Shown here piece by piece: positions 13,172 through 19,834 of a DNA stretch of 19,834 bases. Source of the DNA: CAWHPS01 sp963831235 (GTDB taxonomy: Bacteria > Fibrobacterota > OXYB2-FULL-49-7 > JAEUSG01); NCBI GenBank assembly GCA_963831235.1, contig CAWHPS010000014.1, forward strand, positions 1 to 19,834, written 5' to 3'. The notes beneath the pieces were generated by a model that saw only the letters and a program-made list of their open reading frames with translations, was not told the DNA's origin and made no database searches. Made by a program: the position numbers and the translations under genes. The first letter of the stretch is position 1. Each line of letters begins with the position of its first letter.

Positions 13172-14332
13172 TTAAACAGTTCTCGGAATTGTGACAGTAA
13201 ACAGGCTTCTTTCGTGGTCAGATTCTATTACAAGATTTGGAACCTGCGATAATGCCCGCCGGATACCGGTTCCTATGCCACGATAGGGAAGTTCTTTAGT
13301 GGCAAAAGAAGACAAGACAGGATTGCGCATATTGGAAATACCCTTTTTCACATGTTCAACTTTTAGATTGTTGGGTAGTGCGCCCGGGCTTATCAACTCG
13401 ATCCGGTCTTCAAATATCATTATTCTCCAGGGCGCGGATATGAAATAATCCCTATGCAGGAGCATATTGACCACAATTTCCTCGATTGCATCTGAAGATA
13501 TCTCAAGCTCCCCCTGCGAGTTGAAACCTGAAGCCCCCTGCACGTGCTTTAAGTTTCTAAAAATAAATGACATGGTCTTTTTATGGAGGTCTTTAAGGCA
13601 GCCTGTAATATCCTCACTGTCTCTGTATTTGGTACCTGCCGGGTCATTACCAATAAAAGAGACCGCCTTCACTACAAAGGCAGGCCTATACAATTGTGGA
13701 TTTGACCCAAAAAGCATTAGCCCGGCCAGATTGAGTGCCCCTTTCTCGGCAAGATGCAGATTTGACAGCAATTGCGCTAATGACTCGGATGCTTTTTCGT
13801 CAGGTATCTCCTCCTTATATTCTTTCCTGTAGAAAGCCTGGAAATGATCAAAATTAATATCTGATATTGTCGATCCCACAACAGGCACTTCATCGGCATA
13901 GACAAGACTTGCACTCTGAAACATGCGTTGGATTTCCTCGCGCGAAGTAACCCGCCGTTTATCAGAACCATTTTTTACCCAGAAGACGCCTTTGTTGTCA
14001 GAGTAGGGTTTTGAAATACCTTCTCTGACGGTAACTACTAATATAAGACGACCTTCCACATTCAAATTCTCTGTCTCGATATTGATAGAGGGACGCACAT
14101 TCTCGGTAGCAGTATTAGATAACAATTGATTCAGCCGACGAACATCATCAGCTGTGAGCCCTTTGATATCGTTGGTTTTATCCTGAATGCCAATGATAAT
14201 GCGGCCTCCATTAGAATTGGAGAAGGCTACCAAATCTGCGGCAATATTTTCAGCCTTTGCGATGTTCTCTTTGAACTGCAAGTGTCCATCTTCGCCGCAG
14301 TTAATCAGTTTGAGAAGTTCCATGTTTTCCAT
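13172..14332 (-). CDS. AlbA_2 / HATPase_c_4 ATP-binding protein without winged-helix tail
   Basis: This 386-residue paralogue is distant from the 9431 gene. The AlbA_2 domain fills about residues 1-125 (DGHLQFKENIAKAENIAADL, FSNSNGGRIIIGIQD, VFWVKNGSDKRRV). The ATPase-like half has DAIEEIVVNMLLHRDY, ISPGALPNNLKVEHV, NPVLSSFATKELPYRGIGTG and ends shortly after. There is no MSPK linker or C-terminal winged helix, unlike the other copy. AGGGGT lies about 7 bases before the ATG. It is probably a nucleic-acid-linked regulator; its connection to the sugar genes is positional only. Confidence 0.9.
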   Translation of the reverse strand: MENMELLKLINCGEDGHLQFKENIAKAENIAADLVAFSNSNGGRIIIGIQDKTNDIKGLTADDVRRLNQLLSNTATENVRPSINIETENLNVEGRLILVVTVREGISKPYSDNKGVFWVKNGSDKRRVTSREEIQRMFQSASLVYADEVPVVGSTISDINFDHFQAFYRKEYKEEIPDEKASESLAQLLSNLHLAEKGALNLAGLMLFGSNPQLYRPAFVVKAVSFIGNDPAGTKYRDSEDITGCLKDLHKKTMSFIFRNLKHVQGASGFNSQGELEISSDAIEEIVVNMLLHRDYFISAPWRIMIFEDRIELISPGALPNNLKVEHVKKGISNMRNPVLSSFATKELPYRGIGTGIRRALSQVPNLVIESDHERSLFTVTIPRTV

Positions 14333-14463
14333 AACCGGTAACCCCTATTTAAAAAATACTTCAAGATTGTGAAACAAAACTTATTGACATATTATTTCAA
14401 ATATTCATGATTCCTCTTTTTGTAATAGAAAAATAAAATATTATTAAGCGTGATGGCTAACTT

Positions 14464-14587
14464 TCAGAATTCTGTGAAGCCAAAAACGTATTCGGGTAAA
14501 TTCCAATCCAAAGGCAAATGCAAAACCCGATGACCTTGATTTTTAAACATTCTGGTAGTTTGTAATAAGATGTAAAACTTTGATCAT
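14464..14587 (-). pseudogene. Glycosyltransferase 5' scrap fused to an unknown peptide
   Basis: From 14587 the minus strand reads MIKVLHLITNYQNV and stops: this is the first dozen residues of the GT4 gene at 12012. Overlapping it in another frame is a 28-codon stretch from 14550 (MFKNQGHRVLHLPLDWNLPE, then YVFGFTEF) that matches residues 8-27 of the chimeric fragment at 7467. The remaining gap between 14333 and 14645 is very AT-rich and shows no other gene. Confidence 0.65.
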
Positions 14588-14645
14588 AATAAAAAAGTCC
14601 TTTCCATGCCAAGCCGGTTAAAGAAATTGGCGCGGTTAGGACATG

Positions 14646-15931
14646 CTAATATGCAGGTTCCACTGCTTGCTGTTCCTCTTCTTCTTCAGACAATTGCTCC
14701 TGGTTTCGAGAAAAGATTAAAATAAACAAAAATGGGAGTATAATTGTTTTTTGACGCAGAATTAACCCTACATTGGCAGTCATGAATGATAATAGGAATA
14801 TCAACCCTAAAGACATAAACAATAAAAAATATTGAAAGGGATCATAAACCTGAATATTGCGATAATGTCTTATTAAAACAACTGCGAAAATAATGTTTGA
14901 TAATAATGCTATTAAGGTAGAGACGCCATTAATCTGCCAGGGAAAAGGGGCAAATAATAAATTAACAATATTTTTAAGTATTCTATTTGGAGTAAAAATA
15001 ATATCTGGATTATCTGACATTTCACTGGCCAAATCCGTAACAGATCCCCGAATGCGCCCTGCCTTGTGGAATTTACAACTGTTGCCTTAAAAACATCCAT
15101 TGACATGGCATCAGAACTATCCTGCTTGATTGCCAATTTCTTGGTTGCGGCCAAGCCGATTATAATACCCAACAATAAAAGAAAAATTGGAATAAATATT
15201 CTTACCAGACCTCGCAACCCAACATTTGTTGAAGCAGCCTGAAATTTCCACAGATTAACGATATACCCTCCAATAAGAGAAAGTGCAATCACACCTGCAA
15301 CATGGGGACGAATAATTTGCATTAAATACAACAGAATAACGATTGTGCATAAATCAACAAGTTGCCTCTTTGATCCTGATATAATATTGAAATAGCAAAC
15401 AGTCAGTATTGAAGAAAAAAACAACATCAGGCAATCCTTTCCAAAAAATCTTCCCCAGGCTAAAAAGTTTGGAAAACACAATAAAAGGAAGAACGCTACC
15501 CGAGCTAATGCAGGTTCTGTAAATATATTGACCCGCTTGGACATTACATACGCAAAATTCAAGCTGCCAATAAAGCCAATACCACCATACATAATATGAA
15601 AAGAAGATTTGTCCATATCAAAGATATCTCTAAATGGTTTTACAACAAAAAACATGAATTCATTTCCATTCTTAAGTTTATAGATTGGTGTATATGGAAA
15701 GCCTTCCGCACCATAGAAATAATTAACATCATCCACAATCCAACCGTATTTAAAACTAAAATAAGCAGCTAAAGAAGCATACAAAACAACATTTAGAAAA
15801 AATGCCTGCCAAAACACATTCTTCCACTCATCAACTGAAGCGATAACGGTATCTTTAAACAGCACTTTTGAATAAACAAGAACGATAACTAACGTAATTA
15901 CAAATGTTGAAATCATTTGAGATGAGATCAT
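14646..15931 (-). pseudogene. Polysaccharide-polymerase-like membrane protein, frameshifted
   Basis: Two overlapping minus-strand frames (14912-15931 and 14646-15032) together make one 428-residue polytopic membrane protein. The N-terminal frame has several membrane helices (STFVITLVIVLVYSKVLF, FFLNVVLYASLAAYFSF, ALARVAFFLLLCFPNFLAWG) and DLCTIVILLYLMQIIRPHVA. The C-terminal frame has FAPFPWQINGVSTLIALL, more helices and a Glu-rich tail. Adding one base to the CCCC run at 15046-15049 rejoins them as AFGGSVTDLASEMSD. The PFPW loop and overall layout are those of Wzy-like polymerases of unnamed families. The gene is either broken or carries a sequencing error. Neighbours on the same strand (CapK-like, methyltransferase) support a glycan role. 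Confidence 0.7.
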
Positions 15932-15961
15932 ATTTCACTACCTTTAAACATGGAATTCAAT

Positions 15962-17362
15962 TTAATTTAAATTAAGATCAAGCGTATTGTTGACAATAGT
16001 ATATTTTCCGCTTTTTTCTTTTGGAATATCCTCAACATACTGCAAATGAAATTGAACTGAATTGCCTAAACGTGATTGAAATTCCTGCACTATCTTTTTT
16101 TCGTCTTGATCCTTATAGCTCTCAGGATCGACAACCAGCTTAATAATTACTTTGTCAATAGTTTCCTGGATCGCCTGAAATTTTATCACACCATTTGAAT
16201 ATTTAACACAATTGGATACATTGCCCAGGTTGATTTTACCTCTTTCCCTGGAATATAAAAAGTCATTTTTCCGGCCTTCGATTTTTTCAACAATTGGATT
16301 ATAGGATCCGCATTGACATTGTGCACCGATATCAATGCCTTGTGCAAATTTTATATAGTCACCGATTCGATATCTGATTAAAGGTGTTCCTCGTGTCGCA
16401 AACGAAGTAATAACAGCTTCACCTTCATACGATGGCCTGTTATCCTTATCAAGCAACTCTATCACACCCGTTGGAAGAATATAGTGATACTTTCCAAACT
16501 CGCATTGCATGATCCATGGAGCACCCTCAGAAGACGAATAATGATCAAGGACTTTACTTTGAAATTGTTCTTCAATTACTTCTACTTGTTCAGGTAAAAG
16601 GGTTTCAGCAGTGGTGAATATATATTTTGGCTTTACAACAATTGGTATCTTATTTGATTTTGCAAAACTTGCAAGTTCATAAATATTAGAAGGGAAACCA
16701 CTTAGATATTCTGGTTTAAAATCATTCAGATTTTGAATATAATATAGAATCGTATCCGGAGTTATATGAAATGTCGAATAATAGCGAATGTTAAACCAGA
16801 AATCCGTCTTCCAATATCTTTTGTTAAGCTCATCACTTCTATTTAATAATTTTTTACCGGAAAACCAGGCGATTTTCTTTCCCAAATAATAGCCATGTTT
16901 TTCCCTGAAGGAATCCAAAATGGCCATCCTTTCCTGCATGTCGTTCCAGGAATATAAAACCTCCAAGGATTTCCCGGTTGTTCCACCTGTATGACCAACA
17001 TAAGCGTCTTTATGTTTAATTGTTACAATTTCTTGTATATTTTTCCGTAAATCTTCTTTTTCCATTATGGGCAGGTGCTGGAGAATTTCAATACCATCTA
17101 CTTGTTCAAGGTTAATATTTTTCCATCGCTCCCTATGAAAAGAAGAGTTTTTATTTACATATTGGAGAAAATCCTTTAACCGTTTTTGCTGAATATCGCG
17201 TAATGTCATAAGTGGTAGTGAATATGCATCCCTATAATATTTCTTCAAGTTTTTATATGCACCAGCACGTCTTTTATAGTATTGAAGATCGAAAAGTGTT
17301 ACTGCAAGGTTTTGTATAAATTGAGGTGAGTAATAATAAATGGATTCGAAAATTGGGTGCAT
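15962..17362 (-). CDS. CapK/PaaK-like adenylate-forming enzyme
   Basis: This 466-residue protein belongs to the phenylacetate-CoA-ligase/CapK branch of ANL adenylating enzymes, often found in capsule and O-antigen clusters. The nucleotide-binding loop is HTGGTTGKS (residues 124-132). The A5-type motif is HYSSSEGAPW (274-283). RYRIGD (330-335) and EGRKND follow, with a CQCGSY turn whose cysteines (349, 351) recall the metal or structural loop of PaaK relatives. The C-terminal lysine region is KEKSGKYTIV. All core motifs are present. The acyl substrate and acceptor in glycan synthesis are unknown for this family. It is 30 bases upstream of the membrane-protein gene and likely in one operon with it. 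Confidence 0.9.
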   Translation of the reverse strand: MHPIFESIYYYSPQFIQNLAVTLFDLQYYKRRAGAYKNLKKYYRDAYSLPLMTLRDIQQKRLKDFLQYVNKNSSFHRERWKNINLEQVDGIEILQHLPIMEKEDLRKNIQEIVTIKHKDAYVGHTGGTTGKSLEVLYSWNDMQERMAILDSFREKHGYYLGKKIAWFSGKKLLNRSDELNKRYWKTDFWFNIRYYSTFHITPDTILYYIQNLNDFKPEYLSGFPSNIYELASFAKSNKIPIVVKPKYIFTTAETLLPEQVEVIEEQFQSKVLDHYSSSEGAPWIMQCEFGKYHYILPTGVIELLDKDNRPSYEGEAVITSFATRGTPLIRYRIGDYIKFAQGIDIGAQCQCGSYNPIVEKIEGRKNDFLYSRERGKINLGNVSNCVKYSNGVIKFQAIQETIDKVIIKLVVDPESYKDQDEKKIVQEFQSRLGNSVQFHLQYVEDIPKEKSGKYTIVNNTLDLNLN

Positions 17363-17441
17363 TTGTAGGCGTCCTATTTAAAATTATTCTTGCGCATCGT
17401 TTGTTTTAGTGGGTACACACAAGAAACCCATCCCCCGTCCC

Positions 17442-17755
17442 AATGACATTGACTTAAGGTTGACAGATGCTTAAATTGTTTATTCAACTTTCTTTTTCGC
17501 TACTTTTGTCCGGCGGCACGGAGGCCGCCGGCTATTCAATTAAATTTGTGTTTTTAGGTGCGAGGCCAGAGACGGCCTCGCATTTAGCTACCAGTGTTTT
17601 CCTTTTTTCCACCGAGCCGTCTCTGGCTCGGTGTGATTAATGAACCAACTATATGACTAGCCGGCGGCCTCCGTGCCGCCGGAAAAATTGAGGGAAGGCA
17701 GAAAAGCATCATTATATTTAAACTGTCTTTTTGTCAAACTTAAACCAACGGCATT
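17442..17755. repeat. Four-hairpin element, copy C, with flanking direct repeats
   Basis: This 314-bp element has inverted ends: AATGACATTGACTTAAGG on the left, and AATGCCGTTGGTTTAAG reading inward from the right. The hairpins are H1 17510-17531 (loop ACGGAG), H2 17560-17581 (loop AGAGAC), H3 17611-17632 (loop GTCTCT) and H4 17661-17682 (loop CTCCGT), starting 50, 51 and 50 bases apart. H4 is the exact reverse complement of H1. A 12-bp direct repeat ATCCCCCGTCCC flanks the element at 17430-17441 and 17756-17767 and may be a target duplication. No gene is present. The element fills most of the gap between 17363 and 17810. Confidence 0.9.
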
Positions 17756-17810
17756 ATCCCCCGTCCCCCTGGTGTATCGATGGAGCGGAAAAGTGCCTGA
17801 ACAGTTATTA

Positions 17811-18635
17811 TTACGCTTTTATTGCAGATACACACCAGAAGACGTCTTTGCTGAAATTCCAATCCTTAAAACCAGCAGCTTTCAGCATATTTATAATCTC
17901 ATCTTTGCAAAACCGCTTCTCAAGCCTGGTACCAAACCGATCCAAAGCATCAGTGCGCATGGAATAAAACTTTCTATTTCGATAGGCTGAGAGAGGAAAC
18001 GACGACACGCTAAATCCCGTTTTTTCCAGGAAAAATGAAACCCGTGCAAGCGGGAAATAAACCAGTACGGCCATACAATTACACAAACATAGTTTTAAAC
18101 CATGAGGTAGCCTGGAAATTACCATGCGCAACAAATCGCTGACCTTCCAAATTAACCTGAATAAGAATGGCCGGTTTTCCAGGGCGTAATATAAATACAA
18201 CAGGAATGGGGCCCCATTTTTCAATTTACTCGCACAGGCTTTAAGGCCGGCAAGTGTATCTGGCAAATGATGCAATACGCCTAATGAATAACCAAAGTCC
18301 ATGGAATTATCCTGCATAGGCATGGAATCCACACTTGAATTATGAAAAGAGCAGTTTGGTAATTCCTTTAAATTTTGTTTGGCAACTTCAATTGCTTCAC
18401 TACTAGCATCCACACAATGCAATTTACCCACTTTTGGAGCCACAAACCTGGCCCATCTACCGCTACCGCATCCCGCATCAAAACCAACAGCATCTGATTT
18501 TAAAAGACCCCAGGGAAAGATCGAGAAATATTCGTCAAACATCTCCTGTAACTTTTCCCTTGGAACACCTGTTTGATTGAAGCTGGACCATTCACGGCCA
18601 AAACCCTCAACTGTTTTCATATCAACATTACCCAT
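17811..18635 (-). CDS. Class I SAM-dependent methyltransferase
   Basis: This 274-residue methyltransferase has a Rossmann-fold core. Motif I is GFDAGCGSGRWA (residues about 51-62), followed by LHCVDASSEAIEVAK with the acidic ribose-binding residue, then MDFGYSLGVLHHLPDTLAGL as the motif IV/post-motif region. After residue 145 it departs from the core, with a hydrophobic lid segment, then returns with a C-terminal EIINMLKAAGFKDW pattern. AAGGAAG lies about 9 bases before the ATG. In this context it probably methylates a sugar or terminal residue of the glycan; substrate inferred only. It is divergent from the glycosyltransferase at 18699, 63 bases away. Confidence 0.9.
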   Translation of the reverse strand: MGNVDMKTVEGFGREWSSFNQTGVPREKLQEMFDEYFSIFPWGLLKSDAVGFDAGCGSGRWARFVAPKVGKLHCVDASSEAIEVAKQNLKELPNCSFHNSSVDSMPMQDNSMDFGYSLGVLHHLPDTLAGLKACASKLKNGAPFLLYLYYALENRPFLFRLIWKVSDLLRMVISRLPHGLKLCLCNCMAVLVYFPLARVSFFLEKTGFSVSSFPLSAYRNRKFYSMRTDALDRFGTRLEKRFCKDEIINMLKAAGFKDWNFSKDVFWCVSAIKA

Positions 18636-18698
18636 TTTCTTTAAGCTTCCTTTTATTTAATTAAATATGCCATTGTTAAAATATGTATTTTTAAAACC

Positions 18699-19834
18699 AT
18701 GGCACGACAAAAAATTATAATTTTCACGACTTCGTACCTTCCAATGATTGGAGGAGCGCAAATAGCCATTGATGAAATCACAAAAAGATGCGGGGATTAT
18801 GACTTTGACCTTTATTGTCCACGCCTGGTAAAAAATCTTAGAACACATGAGAATATAAATCGTGTTAATGTGTACCGGGTGGGTTTCGGATATACCATTG
18901 ACAAATATCTATTTGCAATAAGTGGTCCAATTAGGGCACTCATGAATAGTGGTACAAATCATCCAATATGGGCTGTCATGGCCAATTACGGCGGCATTGG
19001 GGCTTTGTTTTTTCATTACTTCACCCTTAAACGAAACCCTTTTTTATTAACTCTCCAGGAAGGCATGACAGAAAAAGAAGTTCGCGAAAGATCTGGCCTT
19101 TTCTTTTTCCTTATAAAAAGTATCGTGAAAAAAGCCACCCATCTTCAGGTCATTTCATCCTATTTATTGGAACTTGCAAAACAACTTGGTTACCAGGACC
19201 ATAAACCATACTGGATAATTCCAAATGGGGTTGACCATGAACGATTTAAGCCTGAAGGGAATATTGCCAAACTTCAGACCATCAGAATTAAATATGGCAT
19301 ATCACCATCTGATAAAATCCTCTTTACAAGTTCAAGGCTTTCCATGAAAAATGGTATCATGGATGTTGTCAAAGCAATGGTATCCTTGGGGGAACAATAT
19401 AAATTTATCGTTGCAGGAAGCGGCGAACAGGAATCCGAGATCAAAACATTTGTCGCGGAAAACAAACTGGACAACAGGGTTATTCTTTTAGGAGACAGAA
19501 CCCATGATGAGATCATCGAAATTCTTCATATAAGCCATCTTTTTATACGACCATCTCTTCGAGAAGGTCTCGGAAATTCATTCCTCGAAGCTATGGCAAC
19601 AGGTGTTCCGATCATTGCGACTTATGTGGGTGGTATTAAGGATTTTCTGGTCCCAGGTGAAACAGGCCTGACCTGCATACCAAATGACATTCCATCAATT
19701 GTTGAGGCTATAATGCAATATGAGAACCCAGACCTATACAATACAATCCGGGAGAATAGCTTAAAGTTGATAAAGGAAAAGTTCAGATGGGATTCTATAA
19801 GCAACAGGATGTCATTTATTTTTAGAAAGCTGTC
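18699..19834 (+). CDS. GT4-family glycosyltransferase, 3' end outside window
   Basis: An open frame of 378 codons runs to the window edge without a stop. The N-terminus (KIIIFTTSYLPMIGGAQIAI) is the usual GT4 acceptor-domain start with the glycine-rich GGAQ turn. Further on are WIIPNGVDHERF, ILFTSSRLSMKNGIMDVVKA, FIVAGSGEQESEI and the donor-site region RPSLREGLGNSFLEAMATG followed by VPIIATYVGGIKDFL. Only a few C-terminal residues can be missing. There is no clear Shine-Dalgarno before the ATG at 18699. It is the only sugar gene here on the plus strand and may begin a separate operon reading out of the window. Confidence 0.9.
   Translation, partial: MARQKIIIFTTSYLPMIGGAQIAIDEITKRCGDYDFDLYCPRLVKNLRTHENINRVNVYRVGFGYTIDKYLFAISGPIRALMNSGTNHPIWAVMANYGGIGALFFHYFTLKRNPFLLTLQEGMTEKEVRERSGLFFFLIKSIVKKATHLQVISSYLLELAKQLGYQDHKPYWIIPNGVDHERFKPEGNIAKLQTIRIKYGISPSDKILFTSSRLSMKNGIMDVVKAMVSLGEQYKFIVAGSGEQESEIKTFVAENKLDNRVILLGDRTHDEIIEILHISHLFIRPSLREGLGNSFLEAMATGVPIIATYVGGIKDFLVPGETGLTCIPNDIPSIVEAIMQYENPDLYNTIRENSLKLIKEKFRWDSISNRMSFIFRKL

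Noticed and set aside
17510..17682. Four regularly spaced hairpins as a CRISPR array or integron attC array
   Set aside because: The hairpins come in two mirrored pairs with different stems, and the spacers are similar AT-rich sequence between copies B and C. No cas genes, integrase or attC core sites are present.

Overview
The window is an AT-leaning bacterial accessory region carrying a surface-polysaccharide (O-antigen or capsule type) gene cluster that is heavily broken up by repeats, toxin-antitoxin (TA) modules and one insertion sequence. The gene families seen (DegT aminotransferase, CapK/PaaK-like adenylate-forming enzyme, AlbA_2/HATPase proteins, dense HicAB, Phd-ParE, DUF433/DUF5615 and PIN modules, ISAs1-type transposase) suggest a Gram-negative, perhaps a Desulfobacterota (deltaproteobacterial) genome. 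That placement is inference only, because there is no rRNA or other phylogenetic marker.

Layout. 57-485: a gutted PIN-toxin gene, its small antitoxin and a second small protein. 500-1630: DegT-type sugar aminotransferase. 1661-2121: HicBA. 2218-3883: a four-hairpin repeat (copy A) split by a 1515-bp two-gene insertion sequence. 3950-4555: GNAT acetyltransferase. 4573-5610: a segment with an intact PIN toxin/antitoxin pair and a truncated winged-helix gene. 5617-8289: a dense stretch of TA modules and gene fragments. 8438-8776: hairpin element copy B. 8811-9657: second copy of the 4573-5610 segment, with the reciprocal damage. 9431-14332: two AlbA_2/HATPase genes, a GT4 glycosyltransferase and an ORF6N/PLD-like gene, with glycosyltransferase scraps between them. 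14464-17362: another scrap, a frameshifted polymerase-like membrane protein and a CapK-like enzyme. 17442-17755: hairpin element copy C. 17811-19834: a methyltransferase and a divergent GT4 glycosyltransferase that runs off the window.

How the genes work together. The aminotransferase, acetyltransferase, two glycosyltransferases, methyltransferase, CapK-like enzyme and polymerase-like membrane protein are the expected parts of a glycan assembly pathway (sugar modification, transfer, polymerisation). All but the last glycosyltransferase lie on the minus strand, but they are separated by unrelated cargo. Seven TA-like modules occur within about 9 kb. In four of them the toxin is broken (internal deletions or frameshifts) while the antitoxin reads through intact.

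Most unusual content. (1) A family of about 310-340-bp elements made of four 22-nt hairpins about 50 nt apart, with covarying stems, mutually complementary loops and terminal inverted repeats. (2) An ISAs1-like element that carries a divergent AbrB-like gene with a 26-bp palindrome between the two genes, and that sits exactly in the loop of one of those hairpins with a 10-bp target duplication. (3) The repeated pattern of dead toxins beside intact antitoxins. (4) Reciprocal decay of a duplicated segment.
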